Below, piece after piece: positions 49,111 to 59,230 of a stretch of DNA of 64,000 nucleotides. The position numbers and the translations under genes are program-made. Source of the DNA: Tritrichomonas musculus. Lineage: Eukaryota; Parabasalia; Tritrichomonadida; Tritrichomonadidae. Location of the stretch: assembly GCA_039105265.1 (NCBI GenBank), contig JAPFFF010000013.1:930001-994000 (forward strand), given 5' to 3'. How positions within the stretch are numbered: position 1 is the first letter of the stretch; every line of letters starts with the position of its first letter. A model generated the notes under the pieces. That model was not told where the DNA came from. It made no database searches and saw nothing but the letters and a program-made list of their open reading frames with translations.

Positions 49111-49869
49111 TTACAGTGTCATCTTTGGTGGATCACATGGGTTGACCTTAATCGTAACGAACATAGGTGACATTAACTTAACTGGCTGATATTCAAAGTC
49201 AACCAACTCCAACTCAATCTGTTTGAATGAATCGATATTAACAACATTTTTAATTGGCTTACCATACGTTTCAAAGTTCTGTATGATTGGCACACCATAT
49301 CGAATGACATGATCAATGCTAGCTATCACTGATGGTGTATACTCAGCATCACCCAAGTTGGATTGAATAGCTTGACCTTGCTTCGATATCAAGTATAGCT
49401 TGTTAGCGTAGTCTAATATTGGAATGCTGCATCTCATTGTTCTACCATTTACTAACGGTTGGTTAAGCGGTAAGTTATACAACCCAGTAATCAATGCTAT
49501 GCGATGTGACATTGATGTGATAGTGAAATCATCAACATGTGGTGTTATGTAAATGATATTAGTATTGTTACTTATTCGTGTTTCCATAATTGGTCGCCCA
49601 TTAACATCTTGCACGTTAAACAAATCGGGTATATCACTTGGTATTGAATAGTATCTGTCTTCCAACTTCATAGTAGTGGTTTGGCGTGTATTATCATCAT
49701 CATTATCGTTCCACTCATATGTTATGCTATCATCATGTGATATAATTAACACATTCTTTGTATTGATTGACGCAACGTAGTACTCAATATATTGACAGTT
49801 CCATGGTATTTGTATGTTAGCACGTATACGATTGTAGTCTGGCCCAATGCTTTTCAATGAAAGTATCAT
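49111..49869 (-). CDS. Beta-rich Polinton protein, possible minor capsid (penton) protein
   Basis: 252 residues from MILSLKSIGPDY; the frame could begin at 49917 but that would overlap the divergent gene. Beta-rich throughout (RIRANIQIPW, CQYIEYYVAS, VLIISHDDSI), with no enzyme motif. Size and fold impression would fit the single-jelly-roll minor capsid protein that Polintons carry, but the assignment is inference without sequence proof. The start codon lies in a palindrome shared with the start of the gene at 49884. Confidence 0.6.
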   Translation of the reverse strand: MILSLKSIGPDYNRIRANIQIPWNCQYIEYYVASINTKNVLIISHDDSITYEWNDNDDDNTRQTTTMKLEDRYYSIPSDIPDLFNVQDVNGRPIMETRISNNTNIIYITPHVDDFTITSMSHRIALITGLYNLPLNQPLVNGRTMRCSIPILDYANKLYLISKQGQAIQSNLGDAEYTPSVIASIDHVIRYGVPIIQNFETYGKPIKNVVNIDSFKQIELELVDFEYQPVKLMSPMFVTIKVNPCDPPKMTL

Positions 49870-49889
49870 TTTATCGATGGTAAATGATA
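49864..49889. promoter_or_regulatory. Palindromic two-way start region with an initiator motif on each strand
   Basis: TATCATTT (49864-49871) and AAATGATA (49882-49889) are perfect inverted arms around ten bases. Each arm carries the ATG of one gene (minus at 49869, plus at 49884) and the initiator-like motif of the other: TCATTTT on plus (49866-49872) and TCATTTA on minus (49887-49881). Each motif's A lies 16 bases before its own ATG. Confidence 0.6.
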
Positions 49890-52800
49890 GCACCACTTGC
49901 TGCTCAAGCACTATCACTCACTGATAAGGGTTACGATATGAGAATACGTAATGGTGAATTAAAATTAACACGCAATGGCAAAACAGATGATGTACATATC
50001 AATTGCATCTATACTAAGAAAGAAATCGATGACGCATTACAATCAATGCAAACAACCATTAAGGATAATACTCAATTCACACTTAATGAATCAGATCAGC
50101 TTTACCTATACAAACCATCATCCATAAGTCAAACGTCAAAGTACTATGTCATGACATGGAACATCGATTCAAACTACAACATTCCACTTGACACACGCTT
50201 TGAATTCAATGATTATCTCTATGGCCACTCATGGGCATTGACATGGAATGGTAAGTCATGGTCAGGTAATAACGTCGTTAACTTATCATTCGCTAAGCAG
50301 TCAACCACAACCAACAACAATGGCAGCCCATGTTTAATCGTTCAACACTCTGACTACATCGTTAAGTGGTTATCATGCATTGAAACTGTTACTGACACAT
50401 CTAACGTTGCAACCTTACTATCAAACCACATCACCAACTGGAGAGTTGCACAGAAAGATGGCACCATCATTGAACTTAATGAATCGAACTCAACGATCAA
50501 ACTATCGTCAACACCTAAGTACACCATCAATGGCAGCTCATGTGATGCACAAGAGTTTACCATCAAAGTCAGCAACATCAAATCAGACAACCTACTCTAC
50601 TTGATGGCAGACATTACATTCACCGTTAATGATAAACTATACGTCACCCCATTGAGATGGGATCTTCATCCAATATCACCACTCAGCATGAGTTACATTC
50701 ATACATGGAACGATAACCCAGTCATTGAATCATTCAACTATCGTCGTGAAGCAGTGCATTCAAACAAGGTAGTACCAGAGGCAAAGGCTAATAATGACAT
50801 CAACATCTACATTGAAAAGCAATACTTCGAACAAACACCACAACTAGCTGATGACACATTCAATCCATTCGATGTAATGATCATACAACAGTTTTATGAA
50901 GTTAAACCTGATCCACGTAATTGTACCACACTCGTCACAGATCATAACGTGTACTCATCGAAAATCATATGGGCAGATAACATCATGACAATGCGTAGGG
51001 ATCTAAACGTAGTTGGTGGTACTGTTGACGTACTAGCATATGACTACTCCACTTTACGTGCAATCATCAATGGCATACAAGAACAACTACGATTACAAGC
51101 AGCTTACAATGAATTCACTGACTCAATCAAGAGTGGCCTATCCATTGCTAATGACATACTCAGTGTATTAACTGGATTCGTTAAGATGGTGAGTGCATTA
51201 TCAAACCTAACGATGAGCAGTGATAACGTGAGTATCAACACATATCGTACTGAAGATTTCACCTACCCTGGTTTAGGCGGTGATGATTACCCAGGTGGCA
51301 AGCAACCAATCAGTGGTAAGTTCATACTTGATATGGACACTAATGCAGAGAGTCATGTGCTTAAACGATTCATACCTGGTCAGACAACCATACCAGCAGC
51401 AGTATCATCTATGACAGCAACTGATCTCGTACTAAGTGCATTAGATTCATTAACTCAAATTGGCAATGCAACTACCACATTGATTGCTGGGGGTTTGACA
51501 CTAGATCGCATACCAGCCATAGTTGATGCAACACGTACGATTCAACAATCATTGCATACCATCACTGACTCTGTACGTGAGTTGCGACGTAGATGGAGAG
51601 AACGAACTAACAACAATACCATTGTCGATCACACTATTACTAACACTGATGAGATGGAGTTAGATGATATTGATGATGATGCAACTACCACCAACACACC
51701 AGCTGTTAGATTGACTCATGAAACAGTTACCAATACATCTGCTTTTAGTCAACCATTATTCGGTGATCATACCATTGAATCATTATCAAACCTATCAATA
51801 GATGAACTACTTGATTTGAACACATACGATCCAATTGAAGGTCCACAAATAGGTGACATCATGGTTAGACGAGTAGGTGACAATCGATTCGGATTGATAT
51901 ACGTAACACGTGTTAATGATAAGGGTGTTAATAAAATAATATACATGAGACGAATTGATAATGAAAGCAGCACGTTAACGTCACAACAATTAAGCTTACG
52001 CACAATGAGAAGTGTTAATACCAACTCAATGTGGAGTGTCAATGACAATGGTACGGTTTATACAGCAGCTCAGATCGAACGCATGGAACCAGATGAGAGG
52101 TATCAATTTGAATCATCACATCCAGAGTATATATTCACACGCAACGTTGATAATGAGATGGGAGTTAGCTGGACTGAAGTGAGGGACATGAATGGTTCCA
52201 TTCAAGCAGTCATTGATGTGAGAATAGCAGTTAGAACTGATGTTAGCAGTGATGAGATATCAATTCAAAGTCCTGAGTCAAATATCACGATCAACTCACA
52301 CGGCATCAGTATGCAACAAGGTGATATCAATGCAACAGGACAGGATGAAGTACATGAGTTAGTTGCTAATGAATACAATGTTGTTGTTTCAACTCATGAG
52401 TTAACACCTACTACAGATGGTGATGTTACAATTCCAAATACAACACTCACGTTAGCTGACATTGAACAGATGGATTGGTATGAACGACATAGGTTAACCA
52501 ATGAGAATCCAGCAATACGCTTCAGACCACATGATGCAACGTTAAATGATGCTGATGAGGAGTACACTGAGGTATTACATAGTAACAACGTCATTGGTGT
52601 GATTGATCGTAGGCGTCTCAATCAAGTATCAATAGATGGCAATCGCATAACCATTTCCAATCCACATACCAGTCTCGTACTCAGTGATAGTGACATAGCT
52701 TGGATGCGTCAACATGATGAACAACAGCAATCCACATTACGTGGCTTCATCTCAAACATCAATAGTAGAATTGAAGAGATCGAGCATGATGTTGAATGGT

Positions 52801-53030
52801 TATTAGATCATCCATCGTTAACAGACCGTTATGTTGTATGTCGTGGTCAGCGTATACTTGTACCTATGGTTGATGCGTTACTGTACATACCACGTGCTAT
52901 TCATAAGTCAAACCAACCATCAACTCAAGATGTAACTCGAGATGCAGCTCATGATGTAACACCTCAAGTTGTAACTCAAGATGTAACTCAAGATGTAACT
53001 CAAGCTAGTAACTCACTCAAGAGTTGCTAG
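49884..53030 (+). CDS. Large fibre-like Polinton protein 1
   Basis: 1,048 residues. The N-terminal third shares clear blocks with the next gene: YGHSWALTWNGKSWSG, and QQFYEVKPDP followed by TTLVTDHNVYSSKI and TMRRDLNVVGGTVDVLAYD. The middle has a Gly-rich stretch (YPGLGGDDYPGGKQP), then helical and Thr/Asp-rich segments, and the C-terminus is a Thr/Gln/Asp/Val-rich repeat encoded by a 12-bp minisatellite. No signal peptide or membrane helix is evident. Long, modular and beta-rich, it is probably a virion-surface or attachment protein; inference from layout only. Confidence 0.65.
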   Translation: MIAPLAAQALSLTDKGYDMRIRNGELKLTRNGKTDDVHINCIYTKKEIDDALQSMQTTIKDNTQFTLNESDQLYLYKPSSISQTSKYYVMTWNIDSNYNIPLDTRFEFNDYLYGHSWALTWNGKSWSGNNVVNLSFAKQSTTTNNNGSPCLIVQHSDYIVKWLSCIETVTDTSNVATLLSNHITNWRVAQKDGTIIELNESNSTIKLSSTPKYTINGSSCDAQEFTIKVSNIKSDNLLYLMADITFTVNDKLYVTPLRWDLHPISPLSMSYIHTWNDNPVIESFNYRREAVHSNKVVPEAKANNDINIYIEKQYFEQTPQLADDTFNPFDVMIIQQFYEVKPDPRNCTTLVTDHNVYSSKIIWADNIMTMRRDLNVVGGTVDVLAYDYSTLRAIINGIQEQLRLQAAYNEFTDSIKSGLSIANDILSVLTGFVKMVSALSNLTMSSDNVSINTYRTEDFTYPGLGGDDYPGGKQPISGKFILDMDTNAESHVLKRFIPGQTTIPAAVSSMTATDLVLSALDSLTQIGNATTTLIAGGLTLDRIPAIVDATRTIQQSLHTITDSVRELRRRWRERTNNNTIVDHTITNTDEMELDDIDDDATTTNTPAVRLTHETVTNTSAFSQPLFGDHTIESLSNLSIDELLDLNTYDPIEGPQIGDIMVRRVGDNRFGLIYVTRVNDKGVNKIIYMRRIDNESSTLTSQQLSLRTMRSVNTNSMWSVNDNGTVYTAAQIERMEPDERYQFESSHPEYIFTRNVDNEMGVSWTEVRDMNGSIQAVIDVRIAVRTDVSSDEISIQSPESNITINSHGISMQQGDINATGQDEVHELVANEYNVVVSTHELTPTTDGDVTIPNTTLTLADIEQMDWYERHRLTNENPAIRFRPHDATLNDADEEYTEVLHSNNVIGVIDRRRLNQVSIDGNRITISNPHTSLVLSDSDIAWMRQHDEQQQSTLRGFISNINSRIEEIEHDVEWLLDHPSLTDRYVVCRGQRILVPMVDALLYIPRAIHKSNQPSTQDVTRDAAHDVTPQVVTQDVTQDVTQASNSLKSC

Positions 53031-53065
53031 CACTCAAGTTGTAACTCAAGCTAGCACTCAAGATT
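52921..53065. repeat. Short-period minisatellite built on ACTCAAG
   Basis: About ten imperfect 12- to 15-bp units of the GATGTAACTCAA type across the gene boundary. The same core occurs again at 55230-55330. Confidence 0.75.
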
Positions 53066-53148
53066 CAACATCCATTCTTCAACCCATCATTGATTGGTGT
53101 ACAAGCACTGAAGACGATATCTCATTACCAAATGATAACGATCAAGCT

Positions 53149-55227
53149 GTGTCATTAAACTCATGCGTCAACATATGTAAGTCATTCCGTGACACCATCA
53201 AAGGGCCATTAGCATTGCTCTCATACAAGGTACAAGAGCTAGAGTCTAACAACCAACCAACCACAAGTGAATCAGATGAGTTTGCAATTCAAGAAGGTTA
53301 TCCTGTTTACTATGTCAAGCATGATGACATAACCGTATACACACCAACTGTTAGCAGTGAATCAGGTGTTGATGATCCAGTTAATGATCCAGTCATAATC
53401 ATGAAGATAACATTACCAACTGCACTCAAAAACAAACTCACTGCTTCAACATCAGTTGATGTGTTTAAGATTCACTTGCGCAACATGTTATTATTCGATT
53501 GGCAAGGCAACATCTTAAATGACTTCATCATATCAGCTAAAGATGGTAAGTTCATCTGCCCAGAGTTGACACACAACGTAGCACGTGATTGTTGCACATA
53601 CTCAACACGCAAACGAGATGATCCTGAGATAATGTTTGCAAGTTACTTCAACATTGAACCATACATACGCTTCTTGAATGGTGACATTGTGATTCACAAC
53701 CTACTCTCATCAGATGCATTGGTAGCACGTAAGCCAACCATCAAGTGTGACATCATAGATGCAACTAATGCATTGAAGTTACAACGATCAGATGTGTATT
53801 ACTTCTATCGACCATCAATGATTGACTATGATGAACATGTTAAGTACACTGACATGTTTGCGAATGAACAACTTGAGTATGAATGTGAGTGCTATCGAAT
53901 GGTGTATAAGATACCATCAACGTATGACATACCAACCAACTTAACGTTCAAATTTAGTGAGTACTGCTTTGGCAACACATGGGCATTGACATGGGATGGT
54001 AACAAGTGGGTTGGCGACAGTATTCAAGGTAGGTTCCAAAGCAAGGTCATCAGCAAGTGTAAAACACGTGATCCTAAAGAAGATAACTATGGTTCAACTG
54101 GTTGTATGGTTGCAGTCAAGCGTGATACGTTGAATTACAGAGCAATACCTGAAGACAAAACACGTGGCTTAGCTTATTCACTACTCAACACATGCCGCAA
54201 TGATGGCAAGTATGAGGTCCTGATTAAGTTGCGTGATGGTAGATTGGTTAATGCATCTGAGTATGAACTCAACATTGGCTATTCATTTATACTCAATGGT
54301 GCAACGATGGATGGTTATGATTTGGTTGCAATGAGTTGTACATATAATAATTACTCAACATCAACACTCAAAGTAAGCGACATTGAATTACTATACCTTG
54401 ACTTGACGTTGCCACATCAAGAGCATACCATGAGGTTATCATTCACAGTTGGTGAAGTTCATAATAAAAATGATGTATATGATAGAGGATACGTTGATTT
54501 AAGTGGAGCACTTGATACAGTCGAAAGAGTGGCATATGTTTGGAGTAAGACACCCACTCAAACCAGCAATGATGATGGCTTAACACCACGTGATATTGCA
54601 TTATACCTTCGTCATGATTATACTGATCCTATTGATGAAGTTAATTGGGATCCATCTACAAATGCATTCGAATACATCATCAAGCAACAGTTCTATGAAG
54701 TGTCACCTAATCCAAACTCAGCTACAACACTATACACTGACTTCAACATTACATCATCGAAGATAATCACTGCTGACAATATCACTACAATGAGATCTGA
54801 CTTGAATCTCGTTACTAACAACGTTGATGTAGTATCGTATGATGTTAAGGAGGTGCAATCTAAGGTTGATGCACTTGGCTCGCAGATGACTGACCAACAA
54901 GCTAAGACTAAATACCTTGAGAAGGAAGTTGATAAGATCGATATGAAAGCAAATGTTGGTATTGCGTTAGGTGCTGTTGGCTGTGTGTTAGGTGCCACTG
55001 GCATAGGTGTTGCTGGTAAGGCATTATCATTTGCAACGAAGGGTGTTGGTTCAGCTGTCAAATCAGGTGGTCGTGAGTTAGTTAACACCATAACTAAAGC
55101 TAGTGATGTTGGAGCTGATGTATTGGATGACATGGTAGGTAAGCTGACTGATGAACTGCCTGATATTGGCTCTGATATATTCTTCGGTGACTTAGTTAGT
55201 GGTGCTAAGACAGCAACGTTAAGGTAA
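53149..55227 (+). CDS. Large fibre-like Polinton protein 2
   Basis: About 692 residues; the start is uncertain (the frame has no early ATG and 53149 is GTG). It shares blocks with protein 1: FGNTWALTWDGNKWVGD, KQQFYEVSPNPNSATTLYTD, TMRSDLNLVTNNVDVVSYD. Its N-terminus (CKSFRDTIKGPLALLSYKV) matches that of protein 3. The C-terminal part has a coiled coil (about 580-600) and a Gly/Ala/Val-rich hydrophobic segment (VGIALGAVGCVLGATGIGVA), which could insert into a membrane. The three genes stand in a row on the plus strand and look like an expanded family of virion-surface proteins; inference. Confidence 0.62.
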   Translation: MSLNSCVNICKSFRDTIKGPLALLSYKVQELESNNQPTTSESDEFAIQEGYPVYYVKHDDITVYTPTVSSESGVDDPVNDPVIIMKITLPTALKNKLTASTSVDVFKIHLRNMLLFDWQGNILNDFIISAKDGKFICPELTHNVARDCCTYSTRKRDDPEIMFASYFNIEPYIRFLNGDIVIHNLLSSDALVARKPTIKCDIIDATNALKLQRSDVYYFYRPSMIDYDEHVKYTDMFANEQLEYECECYRMVYKIPSTYDIPTNLTFKFSEYCFGNTWALTWDGNKWVGDSIQGRFQSKVISKCKTRDPKEDNYGSTGCMVAVKRDTLNYRAIPEDKTRGLAYSLLNTCRNDGKYEVLIKLRDGRLVNASEYELNIGYSFILNGATMDGYDLVAMSCTYNNYSTSTLKVSDIELLYLDLTLPHQEHTMRLSFTVGEVHNKNDVYDRGYVDLSGALDTVERVAYVWSKTPTQTSNDDGLTPRDIALYLRHDYTDPIDEVNWDPSTNAFEYIIKQQFYEVSPNPNSATTLYTDFNITSSKIITADNITTMRSDLNLVTNNVDVVSYDVKEVQSKVDALGSQMTDQQAKTKYLEKEVDKIDMKANVGIALGAVGCVLGATGIGVAGKALSFATKGVGSAVKSGGRELVNTITKASDVGADVLDDMVGKLTDELPDIGSDIFFGDLVSGAKTATLR

Positions 55228-55229
55228 CT

Positions 55230-55330
55230 AAGCTGTAACTCAAGATGAAGCTCTTAATATTGCAACATCAATTACAACTCAAGATGCAACATCAATTACA
55301 ACTCAAGCTGTCACTCAAGATGAAGCGTTA
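55230..55330. repeat. ACTCAAG-core repeat between fibre-like genes
   Basis: Two 27-bp units of the AACATCAATTACAACTCAAG kind and extra single cores; related to 52921-53065. Confidence 0.65.
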
Positions 55331-55378
55331 AGTAGAATAGCTCAATGGTGTGATGAAGAATACATACCAGTAACAGAG

Positions 55379-57262
55379 ATGAACTTCAGTGATGAACTCG
55401 ATGATCCATCTAAAGTGGCAATGACATTGACATCAACAATGGACATGTGTAAACGATTCAGACATACACTCAAGCCTACCATCAAAGCGCTGGCAAATGC
55501 AATCAGTGATGTATCTGTTCAGATGGATGGATATGTTAACAAGAATGAGTTATCACGTAATGATACCATCGATGTTGTTGGCAAGGTTGACGGTAAAACG
55601 ATTCAACTCATAGCTGAAGACCCAATCACAAGTGGTGTACTTAAAGTCAAACTCATGGTTAGAACGATTAGCGAGTTCAATGACATTGACTATGATGAAC
55701 AATATGTTACAATCAACATTGTGGATGATGCAATAGCTGAGTTCATTGGTACAGATACATTTCCAGCAGCAACGATGAGTGGCAACGTCATTACGATTAA
55801 CAACCCACACAACGTACAGGTCACAAGCATAACTGTTAAAGAAAACACATCGGTTAGACAATTGACACTCACAACGAATGATTTAGCATATACATGTGAC
55901 ATTGACGCAGTGAATAAAAGCATTGATTCATTACGTGCTCAACTTGAGTTGAACGATGAGTCACTTGCTAAAACGTTGAATGACTTTCCAACTGTTGATG
56001 AAGTTAATACAGCATTGGATGAATTAAAAAACAATATGATTAACATGAATGATTTATCTAATTATCGATTAAAGACAGATTTGATATATAACGATGCTGT
56101 CGATGTGCCATTTGAAAACATACAAGATAGCTCTGGATCGTGGGAAGTCAAAATAACATTGACTAATGGAATTCACCTTGTTGGAACAATATCAAATAAC
56201 GATGGCTTTGTCAAAGTGTTTGACTATATGTTTGACTATGATGGTGTTATTACTGAAGATGGAGTTAATGTCGATGTTGAAATTGATGGAACAACCTATA
56301 ACTTGATCTATTATAAAAGCGATAGTAATGGTCAATGCTTTTACATCGATAATGGGGAAGACTATTTTGATACCAAATTAATATCAGCGGAAAAAATATT
56401 GAAGCATGATAAAATAGCATTGAAGAGTGATATACCAACCAATCATGTTACGACATCACAGTTAACGTCAACATTGAATGAGTACATGTTGAAGAGTGAT
56501 ATGCCAGATGATTATGTCGTTGTTGATCAGTTGGATGGATATGCATTGAAGAGTGATATACCATCGGATTATGTATCAACGACTAGCTTAGTGAATACAT
56601 TGAAGTCGTATGTCAAGTCAAATGAATTACCAACCAATCATGTTACGACATCACAGTTAACGTCAACATTGAATGAGTACATGTTGAAGAGTGATATGCC
56701 AGATGATTATGTCGTTGTTGATCAGTTGGATGGATATGCATTGAAGAGTGAGTTGAACACATATGCTAAATCTCATCAAGATCTAGCTAGGATAGTAGGT
56801 GATAATGTCTCTACAATATTAACAATGAACAGTCAGATATCAAATCTACAGCGTGAGAATGAATCATTAAGAGCTAGGTTAGATGCATTGGTGAATAAAT
56901 TAACACGAATCAATTATACATTCAGCGTAGCGAATAGTAATATCATTCGTTATCAATTCGAGAAACAACTTGAGACATATGATGGAACACTCTATTTGAC
57001 TTACAATGAAACCAAAGATAATGTTGCTAGTGAAAGGGAAATCAAAATCAATATATCATTCAACGTTAATAATTCACCTAAGTATGAATATCAATGTGAA
57101 CCAACTAAGATCTGGTTAAACAATATTGAATTTCCATTAAGTGGTAGCAATTTCATAATAAATGCAACAGCTAATTACATAATGATTAACTCGTCATTCT
57201 TTACATCAAATGGTATCTTACTTGAAGATAACACTAAGAATGTAATACATTCATTGTCGTGA
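55379..57262 (+). CDS. Fibre-like Polinton protein 3 with tail-fibre-type repeats
   Basis: 627 residues. The N-terminus shares CKRFRHTLKPTIKAL with protein 2. The middle is beta-rich. Residues about 345-465 contain repeated YALKSDIPSDYVSTTSLVN-type units, the pattern of trimeric phage tail fibres and bacterial adhesins, and a 122-bp stretch (56435-56556) recurs exactly at 56630-56751. A coiled coil (about 485-515, NSQISNLQRENESLRARLDA) comes before a C-terminal beta domain. It is probably a trimeric attachment fibre; the inference rests on the repeat pattern and coiled coil. Confidence 0.68.
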   Translation: MNFSDELDDPSKVAMTLTSTMDMCKRFRHTLKPTIKALANAISDVSVQMDGYVNKNELSRNDTIDVVGKVDGKTIQLIAEDPITSGVLKVKLMVRTISEFNDIDYDEQYVTINIVDDAIAEFIGTDTFPAATMSGNVITINNPHNVQVTSITVKENTSVRQLTLTTNDLAYTCDIDAVNKSIDSLRAQLELNDESLAKTLNDFPTVDEVNTALDELKNNMINMNDLSNYRLKTDLIYNDAVDVPFENIQDSSGSWEVKITLTNGIHLVGTISNNDGFVKVFDYMFDYDGVITEDGVNVDVEIDGTTYNLIYYKSDSNGQCFYIDNGEDYFDTKLISAEKILKHDKIALKSDIPTNHVTTSQLTSTLNEYMLKSDMPDDYVVVDQLDGYALKSDIPSDYVSTTSLVNTLKSYVKSNELPTNHVTTSQLTSTLNEYMLKSDMPDDYVVVDQLDGYALKSELNTYAKSHQDLARIVGDNVSTILTMNSQISNLQRENESLRARLDALVNKLTRINYTFSVANSNIIRYQFEKQLETYDGTLYLTYNETKDNVASEREIKINISFNVNNSPKYEYQCEPTKIWLNNIEFPLSGSNFIINATANYIMINSSFFTSNGILLEDNTKNVIHSLS

Positions 57263-57297
57263 ACATAAAAATAACTCCTATGTTTTTACATACTGAT

Positions 57298-57525
57298 GTA
57301 GTTATCCACTTGAGCTATCATTTAAGCTATCACTTGAGCTATCATTTAAGCTATCACTTGAGCTATCATTTGAGCTATCACTTGAGCTATCACTTGAGCT
57401 ATCATTTAAGCTATCACTTGAGCTATCACTTAAGTTATCATTTGAGTTATCACTTGAGCTATCACTTGAGCTATCACTTAAGTTATCATTTAAGCTATCA
57501 CTTGAGCTATCATTTAACATACAAC
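57298..57525. repeat. Minisatellite, 12-bp period
   Basis: About 19 units of CTTGAGCTATCA alternating with TTTAAGCTATCA variants. Open in frames on both strands (LSYH repeated; SDSSSDS reversed), so apparent frames are not counted as genes. It overlaps the 3' end of the minus-strand frame at 57514. Confidence 0.9.
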
Positions 57526-58038
57526 AACATACTTCAAACATAAGTGATAAACATTAACGAGATCATTGAACTCTTTATTGTATACCTGTTTGAAGTCAGT
57601 AACAATCTCACCATTATCTTTGATTACCTTAATGGCGTCTACCTTTTGAATGGGTGATGCTTTACCTACACAACAACCAGGGTTGTCATCAACGTATATC
57701 TCAACCTCACCATGAGTGACTGCCTTGATGATTGCTGCTAATGCTTGCTGTGGTACGATGATAGTGCGCTTACTGATGAGATTGCTGATCAATGCCTTGT
57801 CATTGTCAAGTAGTATCTTAGCATACGTTTCAAGTATGAGTACCTTAACATCAACATCAATACTATCATGTGGTGTATCAAGTTGAATATCACGTGTGAT
57901 AACGATATCTTCTTTACCATCATCACGCTTGTTGATGAATATGTTGTTGTTAATATTGTTGTTTGATTGTGCTGCAGCTGCTGGCTCAAGACTGACGTTG
58001 GCATTTACACCATTGTTTAGTGGTCGCTTCTTAATCAT
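57514..58038 (-). CDS. Polinton protein of unknown function, 174 residues
   Basis: Starts MIKKRPLNNGVNANVSLEPA, then an Asn-rich linker, then a compact alpha/beta part (VLILETYAKILLDNDKALIS, AAIIKAVTHGEVEIYVDDNP). No recognised motif. It converges with fibre-like protein 3, a minisatellite lying between. Confidence 0.5.
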   Translation of the reverse strand: MIKKRPLNNGVNANVSLEPAAAAQSNNNINNNIFINKRDDGKEDIVITRDIQLDTPHDSIDVDVKVLILETYAKILLDNDKALISNLISKRTIIVPQQALAAIIKAVTHGEVEIYVDDNPGCCVGKASPIQKVDAIKVIKDNGEIVTDFKQVYNKEFNDLVNVYHLCLKYVVVC

Positions 58039-58129
58039 TTGAGTTAAACAAAAACATTTTTACTCACCACCTTCAGCTGTTGTATGTAAGCTGTGTGATG
58101 TAATGCATAGCTGGCCGAGGTGATATGTT

Positions 58130-58350
58130 AGGTGATACACTTAGCGATACATTGAGTGATACACTTGACTAAGCATTGAGTGAACACTTGACTAAGCATT
58201 AAGTGATACATTGACTAAGCATTGACTAAGCATTAAGTGATACATTGACTAAGCATTGACTGAGCATTGAGTGATACACTTGACTAAGCATTGAGTGATA
58301 CACTTGACTAAGCATTGAGTGATACACTTGACTAAGCATTGAGTGATACA
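58130..58350. repeat. Minisatellite, about 24-bp period
   Basis: Units of the GATACACTTGACTAAGCATT plus GAGT type, with several 12-bp half-units (TTGACTAAGCA). It lies between two minus-strand genes. Confidence 0.88.
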
Positions 58351-58362
58351 TCAGGCAAGCAC

Positions 58363-58551
58363 TTAATATGAGTTGACGTCATCCTTATACAATATCAATT
58401 GCTTAGCATTAACCTTATTAGCTTTACCATCAACTGTTGATAGGTTCTCTTTGTGATGTGTAGGTGGGTGCTTGAACTTAGGTTGTGTGATGGGTGGGTT
58501 AGGTGTTATACACTGACGATGGCTCATGATTTGAACGTTTCGTGATGACAT
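58363..58551 (-). CDS. Short possible Polinton gene
   Basis: 62 residues, MSSRNVQIMSHRQCITPNPP onward, Pro/His/Lys-rich in the middle. It lies in the run of leftward genes, 23 bases from the HNH gene, with an ATG in good spacing. No similarity recognised, so it could be chance. Confidence 0.35.
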   Translation of the reverse strand: MSSRNVQIMSHRQCITPNPPITQPKFKHPPTHHKENLSTVDGKANKVNAKQLILYKDDVNSY

Positions 58552-58574
58552 TTCATCAAAAACAAATACATTGA

Positions 58575-59180
58575 TTAAAGATCATGTTGACGTTTAAACT
58601 TGTTGATGCATACCCCTACTAGTTTGTTGTTAACGTCTTTGCAATAAACCATTTGACATCCCTCCTTTGTTACATTGATATGAAGCCTTCGATATAGCTC
58701 ATCAGCTACCTTACCGTAGAACACATCTTCATCATTAGCATCATCATGATAATAGTAATATCGACCTTGTTCAAAGTAACGCATACCATTTTTAGTCTCA
58801 TACGTGTCAATCACCATTGATTCATCAGGTATGTCATCAAAATACTCATACTTAATATGGCCATGACCTGCTTTATTAAGCCGATTCTCACTAGGTGTTA
58901 CCCAACGCAAATTGCTAATGTGATAGTCTGTTCTATCTTTGTTAATATGATCAACTTCAACCTTATTGACAAGGTCATCATTAGCTATCCATTGTAATGC
59001 AATGACACGATGCTTAGGATATGTAGTTGAATTCACCCTTAATTGTGGATAGCCACTTCCATTCATTGATTCAGATACAACCTTATGGTTATCCCTACGT
59101 CTGACTTGATATGGGTATTCAGTGCATATCTCAAATGATGAATCAACTTTAAGTGTTTCCCAATGCTGTTCAATTGTCAT
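58575..59180 (-). CDS. HNH endonuclease (NUMOD4-HNH type)
   Basis: 201 residues. The N-terminal part matches the NUMOD4-like layout (FEICTEYPYQVRRRDNHKVV, then GYPQLRVN). The HNH core is clear: KHRVIALQWI, VEVDHINKDRTDYHISNLRW and VTPSENRLN (His, Asn and the second His-Asn pair in place). Such proteins cut DNA and often spread themselves as homing genes. Here it sits between the capsid gene and small genes on the same strand. The tail (120-201) is particular to this protein, with a Tyr/Asp-rich patch. The role in the element is unknown: a homing passenger or a processing enzyme. Confidence 0.85.
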   Translation of the reverse strand: MTIEQHWETLKVDSSFEICTEYPYQVRRRDNHKVVSESMNGSGYPQLRVNSTTYPKHRVIALQWIANDDLVNKVEVDHINKDRTDYHISNLRWVTPSENRLNKAGHGHIKYEYFDDIPDESMVIDTYETKNGMRYFEQGRYYYYHDDANDEDVFYGKVADELYRRLHINVTKEGCQMVYCKDVNNKLVGVCINKFKRQHDL

Positions 59181-59230
59181 TTGTATGAAGTCAAAAATGA
59201 TAATATAAATTAGTTACACATTAACATGTA

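Noticed and set aside
57259-57543. Frames of repeated LSYH (plus) and SDSSSDSL (minus)
   Set aside because: Both arise from a 12-bp repeat and mirror each other; not genes.
48006-58350. CRISPR-like arrays
   Set aside because: Repeats are directly adjacent with no unique spacers and the host is a eukaryote.
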